Source: Pelagibacterium sediminicola (GTDB lineage Bacteria > Pseudomonadota > Alphaproteobacteria > Rhizobiales > Devosiaceae). Taken from it: DNA of 64,000 nucleotides. The stretch is taken from NCBI RefSeq assembly GCF_003390885.1, contig NZ_QMEL01000001.1, positions 496,001 through 560,000 on the forward strand, given 5' to 3'. A program made the position numbers and the translations under genes. Below the pieces are notes generated by a model. That model saw only the letters and a list, made by a program, of their open reading frames with translations. It was not told the origin of the DNA and searched no databases. Shown here piece by piece: positions 55,565-63,953 of the stretch; positions within the stretch are counted from its first letter, which is position 1, and each line of letters opens with the position of its first letter.

Positions 55565-56722
55565 TCAATACCCGATCGCAGCAAAGAACACCGCGAACAG
55601 ACCGTCCACGACGATGACGAGGAATATGGCGCGCACCACAGAGGCGGTGGTGCGGCGGCCCAGCGATTCCGCGCTGCCCTTGACCTTGAACCCCTCGTTG
55701 ATCGCGACCAGCCCGATGATGAAGGCCATGAAGGGGGCCTTGATCATCCCCACCAGAAGGCTCTGCATCGAGAGCGCGTCCTGCAGGCGGTCAAAAAAGA
55801 TCCCGAGCGGGATGTCCCCATAGACGCGGGCGACGATGGCGGCTCCGGCGAGTCCCGCCAGCGACGCGATGAAGGCCAGAAGCGGCATGCCGAGCACCAG
55901 CGCGGCCATGCGCGGCAGGACCAGCGCGCGGTAGGGATCGACCCCCATCACCGAGAGGGCGTCGATCTCCTCGCGCATGCGCATCGAGCCGATCTCGGCG
56001 GTGATCGCCGAGCCCGAGCGCCCTGCGACCATGATCGCGGCGAGCAGCAGGCCCACCTCGCGCAGCATCAGGATGGCGGCGAGATCGACCACATAGACCG
56101 CCACGCCGAAATTGGCGAGTTGGAGGATGGTCTGCTGGGTGATGATGGCGCCGACCACCAGCGAGATGAGCACGACGATGGGCACCGAGCGAAAGACGAT
56201 GAGGTCGAACTGGTTGACGAAGGCGGTGAACCGGAAGGCGCCGCGCCCCACGAGCGTCGCTCCCAACGCGGCAAGGATCTGCCCCAGAACCGCTGCGAGC
56301 CGGACGGTATCGGCGAGGGCTTCGACGATGGCACGGCCGAGGGCATCAAACGGACGGATCAGCAGGGGCAGGGGCTTTGCCCGCCCGGCATCGGGCGCGG
56401 GCCGGTTTGCGGCGACGCGCTTGAGCAGCTCCAGATGGGCCGGCTTGCCGCCGGTGATGGCGATTTCGGACCCCGAGGCCGCGGCGGCGTTCTGGGCGGC
56501 GACCACAAGCCAGGCGCCGGCGGTATCGAGTTCATCGAGGCCGGAAAGCTCGAACGTCAGGCGCGAGGGCGCAGGGGTCTGGCGCGAAAAATCGGCAAGC
56601 GCACGTTCGAGACCGCGCGCTTCATCGCCCGTCCAGCGGCCGGACAGTCTCAGCGTGGCGGTTTGGCCGGTTCGGTCTATATCGAGCCGCGCTGGCGCGG
56701 GGTCGGCGGTCCCGGACGTCAT
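55565..56722 (-). CDS. mlaE: MlaE-like phospholipid ABC permease with N-terminal STAS-like domain
   Basis: A 385-residue permease. About 100 N-terminal residues form a STAS-like domain (LRLSGRWTGDEARGLERAL, ELSGLDELDTAGAWLV). The MlaE permease part follows, with REVGLLLAAIMVAGRSGSAITAEIGSMRMREEIDAL as its signature. In gammaproteobacteria the STAS protein (MlaB) is separate; fusion is common in alphaproteobacteria. It is first in the operon. Confidence 0.92.
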   Translation of the reverse strand: MTSGTADPAPARLDIDRTGQTATLRLSGRWTGDEARGLERALADFSRQTPAPSRLTFELSGLDELDTAGAWLVVAAQNAAAASGSEIAITGGKPAHLELLKRVAANRPAPDAGRAKPLPLLIRPFDALGRAIVEALADTVRLAAVLGQILAALGATLVGRGAFRFTAFVNQFDLIVFRSVPIVVLISLVVGAIITQQTILQLANFGVAVYVVDLAAILMLREVGLLLAAIMVAGRSGSAITAEIGSMRMREEIDALSVMGVDPYRALVLPRMAALVLGMPLLAFIASLAGLAGAAIVARVYGDIPLGIFFDRLQDALSMQSLLVGMIKAPFMAFIIGLVAINEGFKVKGSAESLGRRTTASVVRAIFLVIVVDGLFAVFFAAIGY

Positions 56723-56858
56723 GATCTCGCGGATGGTTCCTCAACTCTTGCGCGGACAGGCACACGAATCACCCACGCAACCGCGCGTCCCCCTCCATTG
56801 GAAGTCAAGTTATAGCAACTGTTCGGGCGCGGCCAGTGTTTCGGACACGATCACGCGC

Positions 56859-58199
56859 CTACTGGCCGGCCAGCATCCGGTCCTGCTTTTCGCGCAGGCG
56901 GAAAAGTTTCGTCGTCCTGTCGGGGGTCGCGTTGGTGGTGGTCAGCAATTGGCCCTTCCTGAGCGGGGCGGTGGTGACACCGCCTTCGAGCAGGCCCACG
57001 GGGATGGCTCCGGCCGCGCGGGCGTCGGCGACGGTCATCGTCCAGGAGCGGTAGCAGGTTTCCCCGATGGCATCGAGCGGGGTTCCGGCGGGCAGGTCGC
57101 GCTTGGCGATGGCGCAGACCTCGGCGACCGGGTTTGCGAGCGGCACCATGTCGGGGCGCCCGTAAAGCATGATGCGCGCCGCGGTCAGCGGTACCTCAAG
57201 GCTGGTGAGATGGTAGGGGCGGTAAAAGCCGTAATAGGGGCCCTTGCCGATGTGGAGGTCATCGAGCCGCTCGATGATGCGGGGGTGATGGGCCCGGGCG
57301 ATGACGAAGACGCCGGGTGCGACCCCCTTGCCGACGGTATAATCGACAACGCCCGAGCGCGAGAGCAGGCCCCCATCCTCCCTGGGGATCAAGACCTTGG
57401 GCAACATGTCGCGGCTTGCGTCGGGCCCGTGCATGCCGGGCTTGTCGGGGACAAGCCCCGTGGCGTTGGCGATCGCGGCCATCTCGACCATGGTCTTGGA
57501 GCCATCGACGAACTCGACCAGCATGCGCGGGTTCATGTTTCGCCGGGTGGCCTCTTCGATGTAGTCGGCGGGCACCGCGTCGGGGTTGAAGGGGTTGTTC
57601 TTGCCCTTGCCCGCCGCGACCACCTCGAGTTCGAGCGCGGTCGCGAACTCGATCAGCTCCATGCAGGACGAGGGTTCGTCCCCCGCCCCCACGCTATAGA
57701 CGACCCCCAGCCGGTCGGCTTCCTTCTTGAGCCAGGCGCCGATGGTGACGTCGGCCTCGACATTCATCATCACCACGTGCTTGCCGTGTTCCATGGCCAG
57801 ATGATCGAAATCGGCGGCAACACCGGGCTTGCCGGTCGCATCGATCACCACGTCGATCTCGGGGGCGGTGACCATCAGTTCGGTATCGGAGGTAACCGCG
57901 ATTTTTCCCGCATCGATCGCCCGGCTCATCGCGGCCCGGTTTTCGACCTCGCTGGCGTGGGCCTTTCCCTCGCCCTCGCCATAGGCGATGTCCATGGCGG
58001 CCATGGCGGTGTGGGGGCGGCGGGTCGAGATCGCGGCGATCTCGATACCCTTCATCAGCATGGTCTGGGTCACGAGGTCGGTGCCCATCTCGCCGGACCC
58101 GATGATGCCGAGGCGGATCGGCTTTCCGGTTTCGGCGCGGGCTTCGAGGTCGCGGGCGATGCCCGTGCGGGCGATCTGGAATGTGGGGATGGATGGCAT
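56859..58199 (-). CDS. NAD(P)-dependent oxidoreductase with C-terminal SAF domain (homoserine dehydrogenase-like)
   Basis: A 446-residue protein with an N-terminal Rossmann fold (RLGIIGSGEMGTDLVTQ at about residue 28) and a homoserine-dehydrogenase-like middle region (SVGAGDEPSSCMELIEF, GKGKNNPFNPDAVP). A C-terminal SAF domain ends LEGGVTTAPLRKGQLLTTTNAT. Such proteins are often mislabelled as FlgA because of the SAF part. Relatives act in sugar or sugar-acid catabolism, but the substrate is unknown. It stands alone, between mlaE and the ECH gene. Confidence 0.75.
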   Translation of the reverse strand: MPSIPTFQIARTGIARDLEARAETGKPIRLGIIGSGEMGTDLVTQTMLMKGIEIAAISTRRPHTAMAAMDIAYGEGEGKAHASEVENRAAMSRAIDAGKIAVTSDTELMVTAPEIDVVIDATGKPGVAADFDHLAMEHGKHVVMMNVEADVTIGAWLKKEADRLGVVYSVGAGDEPSSCMELIEFATALELEVVAAGKGKNNPFNPDAVPADYIEEATRRNMNPRMLVEFVDGSKTMVEMAAIANATGLVPDKPGMHGPDASRDMLPKVLIPREDGGLLSRSGVVDYTVGKGVAPGVFVIARAHHPRIIERLDDLHIGKGPYYGFYRPYHLTSLEVPLTAARIMLYGRPDMVPLANPVAEVCAIAKRDLPAGTPLDAIGETCYRSWTMTVADARAAGAIPVGLLEGGVTTAPLRKGQLLTTTNATPDRTTKLFRLREKQDRMLAGQ

Positions 58200-58243
58200 C
58201 TTGTTGTTTTATCGGTTTTTGGCGGAAGCGCGGTGAGCATTAG

Positions 58244-58270
58244 AGCATTTTCGCCGCCGATGGAAATGCT
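58244..58270. repeat. Small palindromic element upstream of the ECH gene
   Basis: AGCATTT-N13-AAATGCT (with flanking GCATTAGAGC) forms a hairpin in the 147-base divergent gap. The GAGCATTTTC block is similar to short intergenic palindromes common in this bacterial order. No further copy was recognised in the window. Confidence 0.35.
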
Positions 58271-58346
58271 GGAGGCGTCAAAGCGCTTCAATTTGTCCGC
58301 CCGCCGTGCAGTATGAAGGCAAAACTACGGCATGCGGGGAGCGGAA

Positions 58347-59426
58347 ATGACCACAGAGGTTGGGATCGGGACAGAAGGGCGGGCGGGCATCATCACCCTC
58401 AACCGCGAAAAGGCGATCAATGCGCTTACGGGTGAAATGATCGCGGCGATCTCGGCGGCGCTTGCCCGGTGGGCGGACGATCCGAACGTCACGCTCGTCC
58501 TCGTCGAGGGACGGGGCGAAAAGGGTCTTTGCGCGGGCGGGGACGTGCGCGCGGTGCGCGACATGGTGCTTTCGGGGCGCAGCGAGGCGGCGCGGGCCTA
58601 TTTTACGCTCGAATACCGCATGAACGGGCTGATCGCGACCTATAAAAAGCCCATCGTCGCCTTCCAGCACGGTTTCGTCATGGGGGGCGGGATCGGGCTT
58701 TCGAGCCATGCGCGCTACCGCATCGCTACCCCGGCCAGCCGGTTCGCGATGCCCGAGGCGGCCATCGGGTTCTTCTGCGACGTGGGGGTCAACGCCATCC
58801 TCTACCAGACCGCCGAACACCGCGCGCTGGCGTTTCTCTTGAGCGGGATGCAGGTGGAGGCGGCGGACGCCGTGGCGCTCGGGCTTGCCGATGCGGTGGT
58901 GCCCGAGGCGGAACTGGGCACGCTTCGCGGCCGGGTAATCGAGGCGGCGCTCGCCGCCGATCCCGATACGGCGATCGCGGCGATCATCGGCGGGGTGGCC
59001 CTCGATCAGGAGGCGGCTGGGTTCTGTGCCGCGGCCGATACGTTGCGGCTGGCCTTTGAGGGCCAGTCCGCCGCCGATATCCTTGCCAATCTCGCTTCGC
59101 TGGCCGGGGAGGGTGATCCGGCGGCCTCTGCGCTTTATCAGGCAATGGCGGCGCATTGCCCCACCAGTCTTGAAGCCATCGCCCAGAGTCACCGGCTGGC
59201 GCGGCGGCTGCGCTCGGTGCCGGCTATCCTCGCCATGGATACAGAGCTTGCCGCTTTCATGGCCGGGCGGTCCGATTTTGCCGAGGGGGTGCGGGCGGTA
59301 CTGGTCGACAAGGATCGCGCGCCGAGATGGTCGCCGGCAACGATGGCCGAGGTCGGCAGCGATGCGCTCGAGCGGGTTCTGGATTCCCATCGTCCCTGGC
59401 GCGCGCTTATGGTTAGGAGTTCTTAA
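58347..59426 (+). CDS. Enoyl-CoA hydratase/isomerase family, 3-hydroxyisobutyryl-CoA hydrolase-like
   Basis: A 359-residue crotonase-fold protein. The HIBYL-CoA hydrolase pattern is seen: GLCAGGDVRAVRDM (oxyanion loop), KPIVAFQHGFVMGGGIGLSSHARYR and FAMPEAAIGFFCDVGV. In this family the glutamate of PEAAIG and the following aspartate are catalytic. It would act in valine breakdown. GGGGAG lies just upstream of ATG at 58347; ATG at 58332 is less likely. Confidence 0.82.
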   Translation: MTTEVGIGTEGRAGIITLNREKAINALTGEMIAAISAALARWADDPNVTLVLVEGRGEKGLCAGGDVRAVRDMVLSGRSEAARAYFTLEYRMNGLIATYKKPIVAFQHGFVMGGGIGLSSHARYRIATPASRFAMPEAAIGFFCDVGVNAILYQTAEHRALAFLLSGMQVEAADAVALGLADAVVPEAELGTLRGRVIEAALAADPDTAIAAIIGGVALDQEAAGFCAAADTLRLAFEGQSAADILANLASLAGEGDPAASALYQAMAAHCPTSLEAIAQSHRLARRLRSVPAILAMDTELAAFMAGRSDFAEGVRAVLVDKDRAPRWSPATMAEVGSDALERVLDSHRPWRALMVRSS

Positions 59427-59560
59427 ACGCTTCATGGACAAAACTGCGTCCGGTTGGAGCGGAACCCTTTTGCATCGAACAAGCCGGGACGAACGCTCCG
59501 AACAGTGTCTGGCTGCGCGCCTGCCATGGGCGCGCGCCGAATCAGGGGGCCTGCCGTCAG

Positions 59561-59851
59561 ATGTCGAAGTCCGAAGCCCAGCCGGTGGTTCTGCCGCGCG
59601 TCGTTGATCTGGATGCGATCGACGAGGTGCGCGAAACGCTGATCGAGGCGCTGCAAACAGGGCCGGTCGATGTGGCGGCGGGGACGGTCGAGCGCGTTTC
59701 GACAAACGGGCTGTTCATGCTCCTGAGTGCCGTTGAAACCGCCAGACGGTCGGGAAATGCCTTCTCGATCTCGGGGGCCAGCGACATCATGGTTGGTTCG
59801 ATTGAAAAGCTCGGCCTCATGCCGGTCTTTGCGCCTGTTCTCAAAGGGTAA
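59561..59851 (+). CDS. STAS-domain protein of the chemotaxis operon
   Basis: A 96-residue single-domain STAS protein (VVLPRVVDLDAIDEVRETLIEAL, GTVERVSTNGLFMLLSAVETA, ISGASDIMVGSIEKLGLM). The serine/threonine of VSTNG is where anti-sigma-antagonist-type proteins may be phosphorylated. It heads the operon, 9 bases before cheY, as in rhizobial che operons with an STAS gene near cheY and cheA. Role in receptor-array function is unknown. Confidence 0.85.
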   Translation: MSKSEAQPVVLPRVVDLDAIDEVRETLIEALQTGPVDVAAGTVERVSTNGLFMLLSAVETARRSGNAFSISGASDIMVGSIEKLGLMPVFAPVLKG

Positions 59852-59859
59852 ATCTCAAA

Positions 59860-60219
59860 ATGCGTATCCTCACAGTCGATGATTCCCGCACCATTCTCGC
59901 CATGCTTCATCACACCCTCACCAATGCGGGTTTCGAGGTTCTGCAGGCGGAAAACGGGCAGATCGGGCTCGATGTCCTCAAGAACGAGGAGGTCGACGTG
60001 GTCATCACCGACATCAACATGCCGGTGATGGACGGGATCGAATTCATCAGGCAGGTGCGCGCCACCGGCAAGCACCAGAGCCTGCCCATCCTTATCCTCA
60101 CGACCGAAACCAGCCAGGACAAGCGTGATCAGGGCCGGGCGGCGGGTGGGACGGGCTGGATCGTCAAGCCTTTCGATCCGGAAAAACTCATCTCGGTCAT
60201 CAACAAGGTCGTCCACTAG
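59860..60219 (+). CDS. cheY: Chemotaxis response regulator CheY
   Basis: A 119-residue single receiver domain. The acidic pair D7/D8 is in LTVDDSRT, the phosphorylated D51 is in VVITDINMPVMDG, the switch threonine is in ILTTETS and the lysine in VKPFD. It lacks an output domain and is expected to receive phosphate from CheA and bind the flagellar motor or act as a phosphate sink. Confidence 0.93.
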   Translation: MRILTVDDSRTILAMLHHTLTNAGFEVLQAENGQIGLDVLKNEEVDVVITDINMPVMDGIEFIRQVRATGKHQSLPILILTTETSQDKRDQGRAAGGTGWIVKPFDPEKLISVINKVVH

Positions 60220-60260
60220 CGGACGTGCAACAGGTTTCAGTGGGTCAGGTTTAGGCGAAA

Positions 60261-62474
60261 ATGAGCGACCTCGACGAATTCAAGGCCACATATTTCGACG
60301 AATGTTCCGAACTGCTGCTCGAACTCGAAGAGCAGTTCATGGCCATTCAGGATGGGGATCGCGACGCCGACCGGCTCAACGCCGTGTTCCGCGCCATCCA
60401 TTCGATCAAGGGCGGGGGCGGAGCGTTCGGGTTCGATGCGCTGGTGCGCTTTGCCCACAGTTTCGAGACGCTGCTCGATTACGTGCGTGACGGGCGGGTG
60501 GAGTTGACCGAAGAGGTGGTGGTGCTGTGCATCCGTTCGGTCGATCTGGTCGCCGATTTCGTCAATGCCGCCCGTACCGGCGAGGTGCTGCCAGCCGAAT
60601 ATGGCGCGACCGAAAAAGCGAGCTTTGATGCGCTGGCGCGCGGTGAGGCGGCGGAAACCGGCGGCGATGCGCCAGGTGCCACCGATGACCTCGACGAGGA
60701 ATTCGATATCGATTTTACCCCCGTTAGCGTCGATCTCGACACCGATACGCCGCTTTCCGCGGCGGCACCCTCCGCCGGTGGCGCGACGCGCTGGCTGATC
60801 GATTTTGCGCCCTACCCCACGCTTTACGAACGCGCCAACGATCCGTTGCTGCTGTTCCGCGAACTGGCGCTTCTGGGCCGGACGACCGTTACCGCCAAGC
60901 TCGAGGCCCTGCCCGATCTGGCCGGGTTCGACCCGTTCGGGGTCTATTGTTCCTGGTCGATCGAACTGGCTTCGGACAAGGCGAGCGAGGACGCGATCCG
61001 CGAGGTGTTCGAGTTCGTCGACGGGGATTGCGCCATAGCGGTGACCCGGCTCGAGGCCCTGGTGGAGGACGAGCCCGCATCGGGGGACGATCTTCCCAGC
61101 TTTGCCGAACTGGCCGAGGCGGCCAAGGCCGAACGCAAATTCGTGCCGACGGGCGAACCCGACGCGGAGCCCGCCGTTCGCATAGCGCCTGCCATTTCGC
61201 TGGCCGCGAGCGCGCCAGCGCCAGGCGCGGCGGCTGAAAGCGCGGGCGCCGCGCCGCGTGATGCCGAGGACGGAACGGGCGCCGGCAAGGTGCCGGGCAT
61301 GCAGTCGATCCGCGTCGATCTCGACAAGGTCGACCGCGTGGTCAACATGGTGGGCGAACTGGTCATCACCCAGTCCATGCTCACCCAGCAGATGGACGAT
61401 GCGATCCGCGACCGTTACCAGGAACTGGTGCGGGGCATCGAGGTTCTGGCGCAGACGACGCGCGGCTTGCAGGATGCGGTGATGGCCATCCGCGCCCAGC
61501 CGGTCAAGTCGGTCTTTTCGCGCCTGCCGCGGCTGGTGCGCGAACTGGCGGGCAAGACGGGCAAGAAGATCAGGCTCGAAACCATCGGCGAGAACACCGA
61601 AATCGACAAGACGGTGATCGAGCAACTGTCCGATCCGCTGACCCATATGGTGCGCAATTCGGCCGATCACGGCATCGAAACCAGCGAGGAGCGCCTGGCG
61701 CGCGGCAAGCCCGAAACCGGCACCATCAGGCTTTCCGCCGAGCAGGCGGGGGGCAATATTCTCATCGTCGTCGAGGATGACGGGCAGGGCATCGATCGCG
61801 ACCGGGTGCTCGATCTGGCGCGCGAGCGTGGCGTTGTCGGGCCCGACCAGCAACTGACCGACGAGCAGATCGACAACCTCATCTTTGCGCCCGGCTTTTC
61901 GACCGCCTCGGAAGTGTCCGACATTTCGGGCCGGGGCGTGGGCATGGACGTGGTGCTCTCCAACATCAAGAAGATCGGCGGGTCGGTGCATGTGCGCTCC
62001 TGGACCGGCAAGGGGACGCGTATGACGCTGCGCCTGCCGCTGACGCTGGCGGTGCTCGACGTCATGCTGGTGCGGGTCGCCGGTTCCCCTTACGTCGTTC
62101 CGCTCTCCTCGATCGTCGAGACCATCCAGAACTCGCGGGCCGATTTCGGGCACATGCCTTCGGGCGGCAAAGTGCTGCAGGTGCGCGGCGAATATGTGCA
62201 GGTGGTCGATCTGGCGCGCCGGTTCGAGCTCGGGTCCGAGCAGGACGATGCCGACCGGTTCGTGGTCCTGTGCGAAGCCGAGGGCAATTCCAAGATCGCG
62301 CTGGTGGTCGACGACATCATCGGCCAGCAGCAGGTTGTCATCAAATCGCTCGAAGAAAACTTCGAGCGCATCGACGGCATAGCCGGCGGCACAATCCTGG
62401 GCGACGGTAACGTTGCGTTGATTGTTGATGTGCAAAGCTTGAAGACGAGCAACGCGCATCAGAATGCGGCATGA
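60261..62474 (+). CDS. cheA: Chemotaxis histidine kinase CheA
   Basis: A 737-residue CheA. The P1 phosphotransfer domain has H47 in FRAIHSIKGG. An acidic linker/P2 region covers about 130-300. The dimerisation domain starts near VDRVVNMVGELVITQSML (about 355). The ATPase domain includes HMVRNSADHGIE, VEDDGQGID and GRGVGMDVV. The CheW-like P5 domain starts near LDVMLVRVAGSPYVVPLSSIVE. It overlaps cheW by 4 bases. Confidence 0.95.
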   Translation: MSDLDEFKATYFDECSELLLELEEQFMAIQDGDRDADRLNAVFRAIHSIKGGGGAFGFDALVRFAHSFETLLDYVRDGRVELTEEVVVLCIRSVDLVADFVNAARTGEVLPAEYGATEKASFDALARGEAAETGGDAPGATDDLDEEFDIDFTPVSVDLDTDTPLSAAAPSAGGATRWLIDFAPYPTLYERANDPLLLFRELALLGRTTVTAKLEALPDLAGFDPFGVYCSWSIELASDKASEDAIREVFEFVDGDCAIAVTRLEALVEDEPASGDDLPSFAELAEAAKAERKFVPTGEPDAEPAVRIAPAISLAASAPAPGAAAESAGAAPRDAEDGTGAGKVPGMQSIRVDLDKVDRVVNMVGELVITQSMLTQQMDDAIRDRYQELVRGIEVLAQTTRGLQDAVMAIRAQPVKSVFSRLPRLVRELAGKTGKKIRLETIGENTEIDKTVIEQLSDPLTHMVRNSADHGIETSEERLARGKPETGTIRLSAEQAGGNILIVVEDDGQGIDRDRVLDLARERGVVGPDQQLTDEQIDNLIFAPGFSTASEVSDISGRGVGMDVVLSNIKKIGGSVHVRSWTGKGTRMTLRLPLTLAVLDVMLVRVAGSPYVVPLSSIVETIQNSRADFGHMPSGGKVLQVRGEYVQVVDLARRFELGSEQDDADRFVVLCEAEGNSKIALVVDDIIGQQQVVIKSLEENFERIDGIAGGTILGDGNVALIVDVQSLKTSNAHQNAA

Positions 62475-62989
62475 GGGCCGCGCAACGGGGTTTTAGGGAC
62501 ATGGAAGCTCTCGAGATTCGTGACGAATATGGCGACGGTACAGCCGGTGTCAGCCAGAACACGCTCCAGCTCATCGCCTTTTCCATCGATGAGCAGATCT
62601 ACGGCGTCGAAATCACCACCGTGCGGGAAATCCGCGCCTGGAACGGGGCGACCCCGCTTCCCAACACGCGCGAATATGTGCGCGGGGTGATCAACCTGCG
62701 CGGCACCATCGTGCCGATCTTCGATCTTCGCGCCCGGTTCGGGGACGGGCAGACCCAGCCCACCAAGAACCATGTCGTCGTGGTAATGAGCGTGGGCGAC
62801 AAATGGATCGGCATCCTCGTCGATGCGGTCTCGGACATCCTCACCGTTTCCAGGGACGACATCCACAACGTGCCGGAAGGCAATTCGATCGATACCGAAC
62901 TCTTGAACGGCATCGTCACCCACGAAAGCCGCATGGTCGGACTGATCGACCTGCACGCGGTGGTCGCCGGGGCCAAGCCCGACGCCTGA
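62471..62989 (+). CDS. cheW: Chemotaxis coupling protein CheW
   Basis: A 172-residue CheW (IAFSIDEQIYGVEITTVREIRAW, VRGVINLRGTIVPIFDLRARFG, HVVVVMSVGDKWIGILVDAVSDIL). It links CheA to chemoreceptors. ATG at 62471 overlaps the cheA stop; ATG at 62501 (MEALEIRD) is the alternative and closer to the family start. It ends the operon before a clear terminator. Confidence 0.93.
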   Translation: MRAAQRGFRDMEALEIRDEYGDGTAGVSQNTLQLIAFSIDEQIYGVEITTVREIRAWNGATPLPNTREYVRGVINLRGTIVPIFDLRARFGDGQTQPTKNHVVVVMSVGDKWIGILVDAVSDILTVSRDDIHNVPEGNSIDTELLNGIVTHESRMVGLIDLHAVVAGAKPDA

Positions 62990-63018
62990 CGGGCGCGCAA
63001 ATCACAAATCCTTCAAAG

Positions 63019-63044
63019 CCCGCCGGCACCCCGGCGGGTTGTTT
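63019..63044 (+). terminator. Intrinsic terminator of the che operon
   Basis: CCCGCCGG-CACC-CCGGCGGG followed by TTGTTT gives a perfect 8-base-pair GC stem, a 4-base loop and a short T-rich tail, 30 bases after cheW. It also lies 10 bases before the stop of the convergent GntR gene, so it may serve both. Confidence 0.85.
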
Positions 63045-63053
63045 CATGGCGTC

Positions 63054-63752
63054 TCAGAAACCGAGCAGATTGATGCGGACGGCTTGAAGATGCGATTGCA
63101 TGGCCCCGGCGGCCTCGTCGCGATCCCGCGCCTCAAACGCCTCAACGAGCCGGGCATGTTCGCGCCTCACATCGTCCTTGCGCTTTTCGGCGTGCTGGTT
63201 CTTTGAAATCTTGAGCTTGATCCATTCGGGGTCTTCGCGTGCGGCCTCGATCAGATCATAGGCACCGATCAGCAGGTCGTTGTGGCACGCATAGGCGATA
63301 GCCCGGTGGAAGGCGGCGTCGGCGCGCTCGAAATCGCGGGCATCGGAAATCCCTTCCATCGCCTCGGCTGCATCGCGGATCGCGCGCAAATCCTTTTCGG
63401 TGGCGTTCAGAACCACAAGCTCGGCCAGCCGGACCTCCAGCACATTGCGCGCTTCGAGCAGCTTGGAGGGGCTTGTGTCGATCACCGGGCGCCTCGCCTG
63501 ATGAGAGGGTTCAATCCCCGGTGCGCTTACGAAAGTGCCGCGCCCGACATGGCGATGAATGCGATTTTCGGCTTCGAGAACGGTCAGAGCCTGACGCACC
63601 GCCGCGCGCGATACCCCGATTTCCTCGGCAAGAGCGCGTTCGGGCGGCAGGCGGTTTTCGGGCCTGAAGTCTCCACGCGTAATCGCGCCCACAATATAGG
63701 CCCTGACGGCGTCTTCGGCTTTTTGCAGCATATCGGCGGTTGGACCCCGCAT
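63054..63752 (-). CDS. FadR-type (FCD) GntR transcriptional regulator
   Basis: A 232-residue regulator. The winged helix is at residues about 10-75 (LPPERALAEEIGVSRAAVRQALTVLEAENRIHRHVGRGTFVSAPG). The FCD effector domain follows (EARNVLEVRLAELVV, ADAAFHRAIAYACHNDLL, EHARLVEAFEARDRDEAAGAMQSHL) with histidines that bind a metal in the family. It diverges from the partial gene at 63954 and probably controls it through the palindromes between them. Confidence 0.88.
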   Translation of the reverse strand: MRGPTADMLQKAEDAVRAYIVGAITRGDFRPENRLPPERALAEEIGVSRAAVRQALTVLEAENRIHRHVGRGTFVSAPGIEPSHQARRPVIDTSPSKLLEARNVLEVRLAELVVLNATEKDLRAIRDAAEAMEGISDARDFERADAAFHRAIAYACHNDLLIGAYDLIEAAREDPEWIKLKISKNQHAEKRKDDVRREHARLVEAFEARDRDEAAGAMQSHLQAVRINLLGF

Positions 63753-63760
63753 TCAGATCC

Positions 63761-63944
63761 ATTCAATGAGCGCCCAATTTGCCGGCATTTGCACGGATTT
63801 GCAAGGGCTCGTGCCATAATGGGCGCCCATTATGGCAAAATTTGGCTTGAATGGTCGCCCAACATGTGCAGTATTTGGCGAAATCGACGGGTAAGGCCAA
63901 ATTCAGGCGTGCAGGCCATGCTATTGGTCGCCCAATTTTGCCGG
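63761..63944. promoter_or_regulatory. Divergent control region with a 26-base perfect palindrome and CGCCCAA repeats
   Basis: TGCCATAATGGGC followed directly by its exact reverse complement GCCCATTATGGCA occupies 63812-63837. Around it the block CGCCCAA recurs at 63771, 63856 and 63929 in similar surroundings; two copies are preceded by TTG(A)(A)TGGT or ATTGGT, and the last reads as the near-palindrome ATTGGTCGCCCAAT. These look like several operators for the adjacent FCD regulator. Confidence 0.6.
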
Positions 63945-63953
63945 AGGATATCT

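Noticed and set aside
56859-58199. FlgA (flagellar P-ring chaperone) for the SAF-domain protein
   Set aside because: FlgA is a small exported protein; this one is 446 residues with a Rossmann fold and no signal peptide.
56112-58316. Open frame of 734 codons on the plus strand
   Set aside because: It spans antisense to mlaE and the SAF oxidoreductase across their intergenic gap, which a real gene would not be expected to do, and has no domain signature.
59520-59550. GCGCGCC-N7-GGCGCGC hairpin before the STAS gene as a regulatory element
   Set aside because: The arms are simple GC alternation, frequent by chance in this genome, and lie in an ordinary short gap.
60237-62459. Open frame of 740 codons on the minus strand
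   Set aside because: It is the antisense shadow of cheA; the plus-strand frame has all CheA motifs.
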